From NCBI GenBank assembly GCA_023415055.1, contig JAEZLZ010000137.1, positions 1-61,683 of the forward strand: a stretch of DNA of 61,683 nucleotides, read 5' to 3'. Both the position numbers and the translations under genes were made by a program. Shown here piece after piece: positions 31,945-40,678 of this stretch (position 1 is its first letter; every line of letters starts with the position of its first letter). The DNA comes from Bacillota bacterium. Its GTDB lineage: Bacteria > Bacillota > Clostridia > Lachnospirales > Lachnospiraceae. Under the pieces are notes generated by a model. It saw only the letters and a program-made list of their open reading frames with translations. It had not been told where the DNA came from and did not search any database.

Positions 31945-33081
31945 TTATGCATCTTGGGCGATGGCGTCAAACGTAAGCTGTACTGTCTTAAGATTCTCCC
32001 TGATGTGAAGCTTCTGAGGACAGGCTTCCTCGCACTGACCACATTCGATGCAGTTCTTTGGCATCTTTCCCTCATCGAAGTTACAGGTCCATTGCCACTT
32101 CATCTCTCCCCGGTTTTCGTATCTTCCATAATCATTCCAAAGACTGAAGCTTCTTGGAATATCAACCCCGGCAGGGCAGGGCATGCAATAGGAACAGCCG
32201 GTGCAACCATTTTTAACCCGATTTCGTAATATATCGGTAACAGTATGAATTGCCTGATATTCCTGTTCCTGAAGCGGCACAAAGTGATTCATAGTATCCA
32301 GATTGTCCTTGACCTGAGCCATCTCTGACATACCGCTTAGAATCACCTTCACATTTGGTAAGGAGGCTACCCAGCGGATCGCCCAGGAAGCAGGTGTCCA
32401 GTCCGGATGCAGGCTTTGATAGATAGATAATGCATTCTCAGGAAGCTTTGCAATTGAGCCACCCTTTACCGGTTCCATGACAATGACAGGTACACCCATG
32501 TCTGCGGCCAATTGATAACCCTTCAATCCGGCTTGAAGTTCGGCATCCATATAATTAAGCTGGATCTGGCAGAAATCCCAGTTTCTGAAATGAATGATAT
32601 GCTCGAAGGAAGCATACTCATCGTGGAAGGAAAAACCGAGATAACGGATCTTACCTTCTGCCTTTAGACTATCCATATAGTCAAGGACACCTAAGTCAAC
32701 CATCTTTTGAAAGCTTCCCAGGTTAAAAGAATGGAGCAGATAGAAGTCGATATAGCTTTTGTTTAATTTCTTCAACTGCTCTTCAAAGATTCGTTTTGCA
32801 TCTGCTACAGAGTTTACATCCCAGGTAGGAAGCTTGGTAGCCAGGTAATAGGAGCTTCGGTCATATTTCTCCAGGACCTTTCCGGTAAATATCTCGCTCT
32901 GACCTCCATGATATACATAAGCAGTATCGAAATAATTTACACCGCTGCGGTACGCGATGTCTATCATCTCCTCCGAACAAATCTCATCAATATTACCCGA
33001 TGGATCCAAAGGAAAGCGCATACATCCGAAACCAAGAAGGGATGTTTCTATCCCCAATTTTTCCATAAATCGATAATCCAT
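31945..33081 (-). CDS. Aldo/keto reductase with C-terminal 4Fe-4S domain
   Basis: About 378 residues from ATG 33081 (GAGGGAG close upstream); an ATG at 33093 is in frame but has no ribosome site. The TIM-barrel part has LGIETSLLGFGCMRFP, SGVNYFDTAYVYHGGQSE and YYLATKLPTWDV with the catalytic Asp-Tyr-Lys set, and QIQLNYMDAELQ. The C-terminal ~70 residues bind two iron-sulfur clusters: NGCTGCSYCMPCPAGVDIP and CIECGQCEEACPQKLHI. Such reductases work on aldehydes or ketones with NAD(P)H in anaerobes, with the clusters possibly passing electrons. Divergent from the MocR regulator. Confidence 0.92.
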   Translation of the reverse strand: MDYRFMEKLGIETSLLGFGCMRFPLDPSGNIDEICSEEMIDIAYRSGVNYFDTAYVYHGGQSEIFTGKVLEKYDRSSYYLATKLPTWDVNSVADAKRIFEEQLKKLNKSYIDFYLLHSFNLGSFQKMVDLGVLDYMDSLKAEGKIRYLGFSFHDEYASFEHIIHFRNWDFCQIQLNYMDAELQAGLKGYQLAADMGVPVIVMEPVKGGSIAKLPENALSIYQSLHPDWTPASWAIRWVASLPNVKVILSGMSEMAQVKDNLDTMNHFVPLQEQEYQAIHTVTDILRNRVKNGCTGCSYCMPCPAGVDIPRSFSLWNDYGRYENRGEMKWQWTCNFDEGKMPKNCIECGQCEEACPQKLHIRENLKTVQLTFDAIAQDA

Positions 33082-33097
33082 ATTCTCCCTCATTTCT

Positions 33098-33156
33098 GCG
33101 CTATTTGCAGTCTCGCTTTCGAGACATTACACACCTCAAGTTTGTGTGTGCAGCGC
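33098..33156. promoter_or_regulatory. Structured 5' leader of the aldo/keto reductase gene
   Basis: Outer stem GCGCT/AGCGC (33098-33102, 33152-33156) encloses hairpins GTCTCG-cttt-CGAGAC (33110-33125) and CACAC/GTGTG (33130-33148), and GCA/TGC next to the outer stem. On the minus-strand transcript this forms a three-way junction just before the AKR ribosome site. It matches no riboswitch I know. Confidence 0.4.
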
Positions 33157-33193
33157 TTATTGCTAATATGATAAGTTTATTATATAATAAAGA

Positions 33194-33213
33194 TTGATAC
33201 TTAAAAGTACCAA
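33194..33213. promoter_or_regulatory. 20-bp dyad in the AKR/MocR divergent region
   Basis: TTGATACTT-aa-AAGTACCAA, symmetric except for one base per arm. A minus-strand TTGGTA overlapping its right arm lies 18 bp from TATTAT, a possible AKR promoter. A MocR-type regulator encoded next to it is the obvious candidate to bind here. Confidence 0.45.
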
Positions 33214-33316
33214 TAAACATAGATTTATCAGGAACCAATTTTGATCAGAGACCAGGTTGACTTATCTGGAAACAGGTATGCGGGTATCCGACCAGTTACC
33301 ATTAGGAGGAATTGAT

Positions 33317-34702
33317 ATGTTCGGCTTTGAGCTTCATCGGGACTCCGGTTTATCAAACGGCAAACAATTGGAAAATGCAATCAGGGAGGCAATATTAACA
33401 GGAAAGTTGGAAGCAGGCTTCCGATTACCGGCTACCAGAGTGTTAGCGAGGGATATGCAGATTGCTCGTAACACAATCGTTCAGACTTATGAGCAACTGA
33501 TAGCGGAAGGATACCTGGAAGCCAGAGAAGGATCCGGAACCTATGTGGCTGAGATCGGCAAACTGCCGGGACCAAAGTTGGGGAACTATACGGAGCGAAC
33601 TGCAGCTTCGAAGAAGAAGGATAGAATTGCTTTTGATGCAGGGAATCCGGACACACATTCCTTTCCCAGAATTCAATGGGCTAAGAAGCTGAAGGAGGCT
33701 TGTTTGGAGGCAGACGAATCGGCGTTGTCCTATAATAATTATGACGGACATCCTGCGCTGAAATTGGCAATCAGGTCCTATGTATACCGGATGAAAGGGA
33801 TTGAATGTGATGAAAGTCAAATTATTATTGTTCCAGGCGCTTCCGGTGGAATGGAACTATTGGCTAAGACCTTTAAAAAAAGGGAGAACAGGATTGCACT
33901 GGAGGACCCTTGCATTCACTTTATTAAGAAAATATTTGCGGGTCATGAGTACGGGCTTTGCCCTATTCCGGTAGATGTACAGGGTATGGATGTGAAGCAA
34001 TTACAAGAGTTGCCAAATGTTAACCTGATTTATGTGGTTCCCTCCCATCAATATCCGATCGGCGGGGTACTTCCTGTAGCAAGACGTATTGCTTTACTGC
34101 AGTTCGCAGCCGAGAGGAATGCCTATGTGATCGAGGATGATTACGATAGTGAATTTCGCTATAAAGGGGAAGCATTGCAGGCGCTGCGTAACCTGGATCC
34201 GGAGAGGGTAATTTACCTGGGCAGCTTTAGTAAGATATTTACTCCTTCCCTGCGTCTGGGGTATATGATACTGCCGGCTCACCTTTGCGAACCGGTGAAA
34301 TATCAGCTTCAGGAGACGAATCTATGGGCAGGCAAGATAGAACAGTCGGCACTCGCCAGGTTTATGGATGAAAAGCTTTTGGATAAACATATCTATAAAA
34401 TGCGAAAGCTTTATGAGAATAAGCGTAAGTACCTTATCTCATGTCTGGAAGATGAATTTGGCGACCGTATAAAAATATCGGGTGAATATGCCGGTTTACA
34501 TCTATTGGTGACCTTCGATCATGATCTATGCGAAAAAGACCTGCAAGCCATCGAGGATGCAGGTCTGGAGGTGGATTATGTTGAAGATTATGCATTGATT
34601 AAGGGATATAACAAAAATAAACTGGTTCTTGGATACGGAGCCTTAAGTATGTCACAGATGGAAGCGGGAGTAAAAGGTTTGTACAAGGCGCTGACAGAAT
34701 AA
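33317..34702 (+). CDS. MocR/PdxR-type regulator (GntR HTH fused to aminotransferase fold)
   Basis: 461 residues from ATG 33317, which has AGGAGG 7 bp upstream; the open frame from 33257 lacks this. N-terminal GntR winged helix: LENAIREAILTGKLEAGFRL, ARDMQIARNTIVQTYEQLIAEGYLEAREGSGTYV. From about residue 100 a class I aminotransferase domain: PGASGGMELLAKTF, PSHQYPIGGVLP, YVIEDDYDSEFRY and the PLP Schiff-base Lys in YLGSFSKIFTPSLRLGY. MocR proteins use PLP or amino-acid ligands to regulate neighbouring genes; the divergent aldo/keto reductase is the first candidate target. Confidence 0.9.
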   Translation: MFGFELHRDSGLSNGKQLENAIREAILTGKLEAGFRLPATRVLARDMQIARNTIVQTYEQLIAEGYLEAREGSGTYVAEIGKLPGPKLGNYTERTAASKKKDRIAFDAGNPDTHSFPRIQWAKKLKEACLEADESALSYNNYDGHPALKLAIRSYVYRMKGIECDESQIIIVPGASGGMELLAKTFKKRENRIALEDPCIHFIKKIFAGHEYGLCPIPVDVQGMDVKQLQELPNVNLIYVVPSHQYPIGGVLPVARRIALLQFAAERNAYVIEDDYDSEFRYKGEALQALRNLDPERVIYLGSFSKIFTPSLRLGYMILPAHLCEPVKYQLQETNLWAGKIEQSALARFMDEKLLDKHIYKMRKLYENKRKYLISCLEDEFGDRIKISGEYAGLHLLVTFDHDLCEKDLQAIEDAGLEVDYVEDYALIKGYNKNKLVLGYGALSMSQMEAGVKGLYKALTE

Positions 34703-34714
34703 GTTGAACTTGAC

Positions 34715-35560
34715 CTAATTGTAATAATCATCAATACCGTCACAGATTCCCATAACGATCTTATTCTGATACTTTTTGGTCTGCATTAGCTTATCTTCCT
34801 TCTTGTTTGACATGTATCCCATCTCGATAATGCTTACCGGGATTTCACACCAGTTAATGCCGCTCATATCATCTCTGGCAATGGCACCGCGGTTCTTTGC
34901 GCCGGTTTGTTTGCACATAGCATCTACGATGGCTTTGGATAAAGCATAACTTTTCTCACTTAACTCTGCTACATAGGGATTATCTTCGGAAGGGTATAGT
35001 GTGCTGGTCCCGCTGACCTCACTATTATCTGAACCATCGGCATGAATGCGGATAAAGAGATCAGCACCGCTCTCATTGGCAAGCTCGGCACGTTCCCGAT
35101 TACTAAGATTAACCTCATTCTTTTCCCGAATCATAAAGACCTCATAGCCACGCTGTATGAGCTCCTCTTTTACCTTTAGAGCAATCACCAGATTTAATTT
35201 GTATTCAGGGACGCCGGTTGCAATTCCCTTTGTACCTGAGCTTACCTTCGGTTTCGTTACGGTGGCTCCGGGACCAATCGGCTCCTTCTTATTATTTGCC
35301 TTACTCTGGTGTCCGGCATCGATGGCGATCATCCGATGCTTTTCTTTTCTTTTACTATCTTGTACTTCCTTTTTAACCGGAAGGATACCATGATCAGCAA
35401 CCGGAGTGATATCTACGGTTGGGTCAGGAATTCCGGTCGGTGCAGGAAGCGGATTCATAGTGGTATCAACTTCAGCTTTACCGGAACAGGAGCTGGGAAA
35501 AAATATCATTATCCAGATCAATAAAAGCAATGCCGGTGTTCTATGGAATAATTTTTTCAA
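34715..35560 (-). CDS. N-acetylmuramoyl-L-alanine amidase lipoprotein (Amidase_3)
   Basis: 281 residues from TTG 35560, chosen for AGGAGG 8 bp upstream; the frame is open to 35638. Signal peptide KLFHRTPALLLLIWIMIFF with Cys in PSSCSG (probable lipobox), a Pro/Thr linker, then Amidase_3: MIAIDAGHQSKAN (zinc His), YKLNLVIALKVKEELIQRGY, NRERAELANESGADLFIRIHADG (second His) and SIIEMGYMSNKKED (catalytic Glu). It cuts the amide between MurNAc and L-Ala of peptidoglycan, outside the membrane. It is convergent with the MocR gene (12-bp gap). Confidence 0.9.
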   Translation of the reverse strand: MKKLFHRTPALLLLIWIMIFFPSSCSGKAEVDTTMNPLPAPTGIPDPTVDITPVADHGILPVKKEVQDSKRKEKHRMIAIDAGHQSKANNKKEPIGPGATVTKPKVSSGTKGIATGVPEYKLNLVIALKVKEELIQRGYEVFMIREKNEVNLSNRERAELANESGADLFIRIHADGSDNSEVSGTSTLYPSEDNPYVAELSEKSYALSKAIVDAMCKQTGAKNRGAIARDDMSGINWCEIPVSIIEMGYMSNKKEDKLMQTKKYQNKIVMGICDGIDDYYN

Positions 35561-35671
35561 GTTATTATCCTCCTGATCTTGTCTGATATCATTATAAGTA
35601 ATCAGCATACGAATTACAAGGGAGAATGAAGATATCATTCCTGTCGGTACTTGCTAATACATAAATATGTA

Positions 35672-35700
35672 TTGACAGTATGCATAAAATTGTATATGAT
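35672..35700 (+). promoter_or_regulatory. thiT promoter TTGACA-17-TATGAT
   Basis: Consensus -35, 17-bp spacer and a good -10, ending about 27 bp before the riboswitch. Confidence 0.75.
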
Positions 35701-35726
35701 AGGGCGGTACAAATTAATAGTTTATT

Positions 35727-35853
35727 AATGCTAGGGGAGCCGATGGCTGAGAGGCAAGTGTGAAAACATATTGCTGACCCTCACTACTTGATCCGGGTAA
35801 TACCGGCGGAAGGAAGCAATCAAGTGGCCCCCTCCGATGCAATGAAAAGGAGG
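35727..35853 (+). promoter_or_regulatory. TPP (THI-box) riboswitch with SD-sequestering expression platform
   Basis: Conserved pieces in order: GGGGAGCC near 35734, GGCTGAGA (35745-35752), TGCTGACCCTC (35772-35782), CTTGATCCGGGTAATACCGG (35787-35806) and AAGGAAGCAA. Downstream CCTCC (35831-35835) pairs the thiT Shine-Dalgarno GGAGG (35849-35853) and seven T follow, so the hairpin can hide the ribosome site or end transcription. AGGGG (35733-35737) can pair CCCCT (35829-35833) as an anti-sequester. TPP should switch thiT off. Confidence 0.95.
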
Positions 35854-35861
35854 ATTTTTTT

Positions 35862-36536
35862 ATGTTCCAAAGTATTTTTAATTTTCTCGTGGTAACGGAT
35901 GCGGAATCCGGAAGCTATTATCCGACAACAGCAGGAAACATTGCGCTGTTCGTGTTGATTGCATTACTATTTCTGGTGATGTTTGCTTTTGGAGGAAGCA
36001 GCAAGAAGAAAGCGAATGCAAAACAGCTGGCTTTCTCGGCTGTCGCAGTAGCCCTTTCTGTACTTACTTCTGTGTTTACTGTGTTTAATCTACCCTTCGG
36101 TGGTTCTATCACACTATTTCGCATGTTTTTTATTTGCCTGATTGGTTATCTTTACGGTACAAGATCCGGTATTTTAGCCGGTATTGCCTGCGGCTTCCTG
36201 GATTTGATCTTGAAGCCCTATGTGGTACATCCCGTGCAGCTGCTGATTGACTATCCGATTGCATTTGGCTGTCTCGGATTATCCGGCGTTTTCATGAAAT
36301 CCAAGCTTGGTTTAGTAAAGGGTTATCTTCTGGGAGTGACTGGAAGATATCTCTGTCACGTACTTTCCGGAGTCATTTTCTTTGGTATGTATGCAGGGAC
36401 ACAAAACCCGATGATTTATTCCTTGGGTTATAATGCAACCTATATCGTACCGGAAGCTGTGATTTCAGTCATTCTTTTGGTTTTACCGCCGGTTCAGACT
36501 GCGCTGCATGAAGTAAAACGTCAGGTGGCAGAATAA
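35862..36536 (+). CDS. thiT: Energy-coupled thiamine transporter ThiT (ECF S component)
   Basis: 224 residues, six membrane helices. KQLAFSAVAVALSVLTSVFT, LPFGGSITLFRMFFICLIGYLYGTRSGI and PYVVHPVQLLIDYPIAFGCLGLSGVF are ThiT signatures, including the Gly-Gly-Ser loop and the Leu-Asp-Tyr-Pro segment that contacts thiamine. An N-terminal extension of about 50 residues adds one helix. ThiT works with the EcfAA'T module, which is elsewhere. Expression is set by the TPP riboswitch in its leader. Confidence 0.93.
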   Translation: MFQSIFNFLVVTDAESGSYYPTTAGNIALFVLIALLFLVMFAFGGSSKKKANAKQLAFSAVAVALSVLTSVFTVFNLPFGGSITLFRMFFICLIGYLYGTRSGILAGIACGFLDLILKPYVVHPVQLLIDYPIAFGCLGLSGVFMKSKLGLVKGYLLGVTGRYLCHVLSGVIFFGMYAGTQNPMIYSLGYNATYIVPEAVISVILLVLPPVQTALHEVKRQVAE

Positions 36537-36593
36537 GATACTTTTTAAGCTATTTCCTGCATAAGATAGGTAATAATGTATGTGGGAAGGATA

Positions 36594-37484
36594 ATGATTT
36601 TGAAGGAAAAACTATTTAATGGCTTGGCCGTTTTTATAATAATTGCCTTGTTTATCATGATAATCAGAATGAAAGAGGAGCAGAAGCCGGAAGGGATAAG
36701 CATTCTGACCTCAGGTGAGATACAGAATCTTGAGCTGATTGCAGCGATGGAAAATGAGATGGCAGAGGATGAACATAGCAGCGAGACAGACACAAAGGTT
36801 CCGGACTATACCCGTATGTTTCCGGAGCTATATACCGTGAAATCCGAACCATTAAGGCTGGACAGGGACAGAAAGATCGCTTATCTTACCTTTGATGATG
36901 GACCGAGTGAAAATACCTATCAGGTTCTGGATATCCTTGAAAAATACGATATTAAGGGAACCTTTTTCATCGTCGGAAGTGCTATCAAGAAAAAAAATGA
37001 AGCTAGCCTGGAGCGTATGGTCCATGAAGGTCATACGATAGGAATCCATACATACTCTCATAAGTGTAATGAAATCTATTGCTCTGTGGAACGATTTCTT
37101 GATGACTTTAATACCGTTTACCAACAGATTTATGATATAACCGGGGAGAGGGTCAATATCTACCGTTTCCCTTGGGGAAGCAATAACAGCTTCAGTAAGA
37201 ATATCAAGGATGCCTTAATGGATGAGATGGAACGCCGGGGATTTACCTGTTATGATTGGAATGTGGACACCAACGATTCCGTGGGGAGGCCTTCGGCCTA
37301 CTCCATACTTCGTAATATACGAAAGGACATTAAGAGGCAGGATCATCCGATTATTCTGATGCATGATTCCTCCATTAATGACTTGAGTGTACAGATTCTT
37401 CCTGATGTAATCAAGCTGCTTCAGGGGTTAGGCTATACATTCGATACCCTGGATAATCGGGAACCATATCAATTTAATTGGTAA
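36594..37484 (+). CDS. Membrane-anchored polysaccharide deacetylase (NodB domain)
   Basis: About 296 residues. The start is uncertain: ATG 36594 follows GGGAAGG closely, TTG 36600 is better spaced, ATG 36576 has none. One N-terminal membrane anchor (LAVFIIIALFIMIIRM) and a short linker precede the NodB fold: KIAYLTFDDGPSENT (motif 1, TFDDGP), GIHTYSHKCNEI (motif 2, HxxxH zinc), IYRFPWGSNN (motif 3) and PIILMHDSS (motif 5). It probably removes acetyl groups from peptidoglycan or another envelope sugar polymer outside the cell. Confidence 0.88.
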   Translation: MILKEKLFNGLAVFIIIALFIMIIRMKEEQKPEGISILTSGEIQNLELIAAMENEMAEDEHSSETDTKVPDYTRMFPELYTVKSEPLRLDRDRKIAYLTFDDGPSENTYQVLDILEKYDIKGTFFIVGSAIKKKNEASLERMVHEGHTIGIHTYSHKCNEIYCSVERFLDDFNTVYQQIYDITGERVNIYRFPWGSNNSFSKNIKDALMDEMERRGFTCYDWNVDTNDSVGRPSAYSILRNIRKDIKRQDHPIILMHDSSINDLSVQILPDVIKLLQGLGYTFDTLDNREPYQFNW

Positions 37485-37493
37485 GAAGATGTT

Positions 37494-37578
37494 TAAGGAT
37501 GAAAAACACGATGCTCGGATTGACTGTCTTGAAATACGACAGTCCCAAGAAGCTCGTGCTTTTCATCCTTACTTTTTG
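37494..37578. terminator. Long multi-stem terminator between convergent genes
   Basis: AAGGATGAAAA near 37495 pairs TTTTCATCCTT near 37568; inside, CACGA pairs TCGTG and GACTGTC pairs GACAGTC. A run of T follows on the plus strand (CTTTTTG). It ends the deacetylase gene and probably the convergent spore-type protein gene. Confidence 0.75.
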
Positions 37579-37585
37579 TTGTTCA

Positions 37586-38911
37586 TTATTCGGCGATTCT
37601 AGACACTGCCACATAGATAGCGGAGATCTTATACCAGGTTGCGAAATCCACGATCCCGGTTTGAGGAAGGTCAAAGGATTGCTGAAACAGCTTTACAGCA
37701 TCAGCCATCTGCTGAGTGTATTGACTATTCACAGCCAGCTTCGGGATAATCGTATAGGTATCGGAGATTCTGTTCAACTGCTCCTGAAGCATCCGTACAT
37801 TTGCTCCCGAGGCACCAATATTTAGGTTGGCACCGGGCCAGGAGGATGGGACGCCGGATACAATAGTAGCAGTATTAACATAGATAGAATCTCCGTAAAA
37901 ATGTTTAAGAATATCAATAGCACTTCGTCCCTGATCACCTAAATCCTTGGAACCCCATTGTGTCATCCAGTTCGGGCACTGTACCTTATAACCGTCACAA
38001 TACTGAGTTAAGATCGGCTGCTTTACATTTGGCCGGGAAAGGTAACTGGTAAACATCTGATCCACGATCAAGCTGATATTTTCATAAATATTACGACCCG
38101 GCATCCACTTGTGATCAAAGGCAGTGGAGGAGGTAATGGTAAAGTTAAAACCTTGATTGCGGTACCATTCTGTAAAAACTCTGTTTAGTGTGAAGGAAAG
38201 GATGGCCAGGACATTAGCAGTAATGGTGGCTTCCGGCCAGGTGGAATAGATCTCACTGGAGGCCACATTTTTTATATAGTCACGGAATCTCACGTAATGA
38301 TTCTCGGCTGAGGTATCCGTCGGAGGTCCGTCATGAACCACCACGAATTCCGGGATTACAACATTGCTAAGGACAATCTCTCCACTCTCCTTGGTTTCTT
38401 TAATTTCTGACTCGGCAATCTTCGGGGGATAGTCTCCGTATAGGGTATGTGGGGGAATCACATATAACACAGACTGTCCTTGGGGAGTTTGTATACGTAA
38501 GGTAGCATCCTGAATGGCCGTGATACCCGGAAAAATCTCAATATTTTGTACAGTGATCGGAACATAATCAGGTTGCGTGATATCCAATTTGTATTCTGCA
38601 TAGGGCTGCTCAGTTGAGGGAGTCTGGCTATAATTCGCCGAGGGTGCAGCAAGCTCGATCTCCGGGGTAAGACCTGATTCATCAGTAGTCAATTCTTCAA
38701 GCACAGTACTAGGATCCGCTACCGAAGATACCTTTACCTTTGCATTTGCAACCGGAGTCATGTTCGATGTCGTGGCACGGACCTTCAGTTTGCCCTGATT
38801 CTGAGTTGACATCTGTGCTGGGTAGATTCTTGGAGGGTAATGTTTATTCACCATAGTCATGTTAACCAGTGAACTCATATTGTTTGATAGAGGAGTATTT
38901 CTTCGATACAT
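37586..38911 (-). CDS. Peptidoglycan-binding protein, paralogue B of tandem pair
   Basis: 441 residues, no signal peptide. Order: Pro-rich start (YPPRIYPAQMSTQNQGKLKV), a carboxypeptidase-regulatory/Big-like beta domain (about residues 37-125), a central domain with VIPEFVVVHDGPP, VRFRDYIKNVASSEIYSTWPE and ILSFTLNRVFTEWYRNQGFN, recalling SpoIID-type proteins, then a PG_binding_1 repeat (GASGANVRMLQEQLNRISDT...AVKLFQQSFDLPQTGIVDFATWYKIS). It closely resembles the gene 58 bp upstream. A spore-coat or cortex-associated role is likely since the family occurs in spore formers; an enzyme function is not proven. Confidence 0.78.
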   Translation of the reverse strand: MYRRNTPLSNNMSSLVNMTMVNKHYPPRIYPAQMSTQNQGKLKVRATTSNMTPVANAKVKVSSVADPSTVLEELTTDESGLTPEIELAAPSANYSQTPSTEQPYAEYKLDITQPDYVPITVQNIEIFPGITAIQDATLRIQTPQGQSVLYVIPPHTLYGDYPPKIAESEIKETKESGEIVLSNVVIPEFVVVHDGPPTDTSAENHYVRFRDYIKNVASSEIYSTWPEATITANVLAILSFTLNRVFTEWYRNQGFNFTITSSTAFDHKWMPGRNIYENISLIVDQMFTSYLSRPNVKQPILTQYCDGYKVQCPNWMTQWGSKDLGDQGRSAIDILKHFYGDSIYVNTATIVSGVPSSWPGANLNIGASGANVRMLQEQLNRISDTYTIIPKLAVNSQYTQQMADAVKLFQQSFDLPQTGIVDFATWYKISAIYVAVSRIAE

Positions 38912-38969
38912 ATGATTTACCTCATTCTTTTTACTAATACATTATGAAGTGATCCTATGGATGTGCCTA

Positions 38970-40262
38970 TTAAACCCCAATTCGAGTAACGCCGACATAA
39001 ATATTGGAGATGCGGTACCAGGTTGCAAAATCTACAATACCAGTTACCGGAAGATCGAAGATACCTTGGAAGGCACGCACGGCATTGGCTGTCTGCGGTC
39101 CGTAGACACCATCAACGGCGATTTTCGGGATAGCAGTATATACCTCAGCAATACGGTTTAACTGATTTTGTATCGTGGTCACATTTTCCCCGCTGGCTCC
39201 GATATTTAAATTGTAGCCTGGCCAGGATACGGGAACACCGGCTACCCCAACAGCACTATTGATATAGATCGAATTACCGTAATAATATCTTAGTATCTCA
39301 ATTGCTGTCTTGCCCTGATCACCGAGCGTTTTTGATCCCCACTGTGACATCCATCCGGGACAGGTGACACGATTACCATCGCAATATTGGGTGAGAATGG
39401 GCTGAGTGACATTAGGACGTGAGAGGTAGTTGGTAAAGATATTGTCAACGATCAGTCCAATATTGGAATAAACATTTCGTCCATTAATCCACTTATGATC
39501 ATATGCAGTTGAGGAGGTGATGGTAAAATTATATCCCTGATTGCGGTACCACTCAGTATATACACGGTTTAGAGTGAAAGACAGAATAGCATATATATTC
39601 GCATAGATACTTTGCTCCGGCCAGGTAGCGTATATCTCGCTGGAGGCTACATTCTTGATGTAATCCCGGAAACGTACATAGTGGTTGGTAGCATTGGATG
39701 CGGGAGGACCGTCATGAACTACAACATATTCGGGAATGACAACACGACTTAATACTATTTCTCCAGTTTCCTGTGTGGGCTTTATCTCTTCCTCCGGGAT
39801 CTTTGGAGGATATTCGGCATAAAGAGTATGAGGATCAATCACATATACGGCTTCTGCGGCTCCTGCCTCCAGTGGATTTAATTGGACATTCTGCTCTGCA
39901 GTGACATCGGGAAGAATCTCAATATCAGAGAAGAAAGCACCTTCAAAATCAGGTGCAGAAATTCGGACATCATAATTGGAATAAGGTTGTATCTCGGAAG
40001 GTGCCAGGCTTAGGTCAAGCGGAGGTGCGGCAAGCTCTATCTCTTCGGTTCTTCCAGAAGCATCCGTAGTTAAAGTCTCTACTACGGTCTCCGGGTCACT
40101 TGGTAAAGAAATATAAACAGTGGCATTCGGCACCGGGGCAACCCCTGCGGTAGTACAACTTACTCGGAGTCGGCCAAGAGATTGAGTCTCCATCTGGGTG
40201 GGATAGATTCTCGGAGAAGGTGCGGAATTTATATTTGAATTAGAGAATCTGAACTGGTTCAT
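38970..40262 (-). CDS. Peptidoglycan-binding protein, paralogue A of tandem pair
   Basis: 430 residues with the same four-part plan as its downstream twin: RIYPTQMETQSLGRLRVSCT, beta domain with VPNATVYISLPSDPETVVET, core EYVVVHDGPPASNATNHYVR...FRDYIKNVASSEIYATWPEQ and AYDHKWINGRNVYSNIGLIV, and C-terminal PG_binding_1 domain (VDGVYGPQTANAVRAFQGIF). This copy keeps the canonical YGPQT of PG-binding repeats. Like the twin, it lacks a signal peptide, consistent with use inside the mother cell during sporulation (inference). Clear tandem duplication. Confidence 0.8.
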   Translation of the reverse strand: MNQFRFSNSNINSAPSPRIYPTQMETQSLGRLRVSCTTAGVAPVPNATVYISLPSDPETVVETLTTDASGRTEEIELAAPPLDLSLAPSEIQPYSNYDVRISAPDFEGAFFSDIEILPDVTAEQNVQLNPLEAGAAEAVYVIDPHTLYAEYPPKIPEEEIKPTQETGEIVLSRVVIPEYVVVHDGPPASNATNHYVRFRDYIKNVASSEIYATWPEQSIYANIYAILSFTLNRVYTEWYRNQGYNFTITSSTAYDHKWINGRNVYSNIGLIVDNIFTNYLSRPNVTQPILTQYCDGNRVTCPGWMSQWGSKTLGDQGKTAIEILRYYYGNSIYINSAVGVAGVPVSWPGYNLNIGASGENVTTIQNQLNRIAEVYTAIPKIAVDGVYGPQTANAVRAFQGIFDLPVTGIVDFATWYRISNIYVGVTRIGV

Positions 40263-40678
40263 CGATCGATACAGAATCCTTTCGTTTTATTAATAACTTA
40301 TGTATGAGGAGGTTAAGATGTGCTAATTTTGTGGAAAATCTTGAGAGTTTATCCAGTGAGTTGATGCATAAAAATAGATTGATAAGGAATGATAACCATA
40401 GCTAATAGATAAGATAAGCAATATTAATAATTACCGAAAATTATTTATAAAACCCACTTGCTATTTATATGCAAGTGTGATAAAATCATAAAAATAAGTA
40501 AAAAAATTGTATAAATATGCATAATTAATTAATAATAATAAAAAAAGAAGAAATTGGAAGATGTACAATGGAGTATATCCCCGGTCTGGGTTTGTATTCT
40601 TTTTTTTTGCAAACTTTTAGGCAGAGAGAGAAATTGAAGCAGTATAAAGCAGCCAAGGGCAGCGGAATGGAGGATTTG
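40263..40678. other. carAB upstream region: candidate promoter and dyad
   Basis: No separate gene. A dyad CACTTGC (40456-40462) / GCAAGTG (40471-40477) overlaps a possible promoter TTGCTA (40459-40464) with TAAAAT (40481-40486), 16-bp spacing. The frame of carA is open back to ATG 40568, including a run of nine T at about 40606-40614 after CCCCGG..CTGGG. No PyrR-binding consensus or T-box was recognised. Confidence 0.4.

Noticed and set aside
40568..40678. N-terminal extension of CarA from ATG 40568
   Set aside because: No ribosome site, and family members begin at MKAFLILEDG; GGAGG is ideally placed for ATG 40679.
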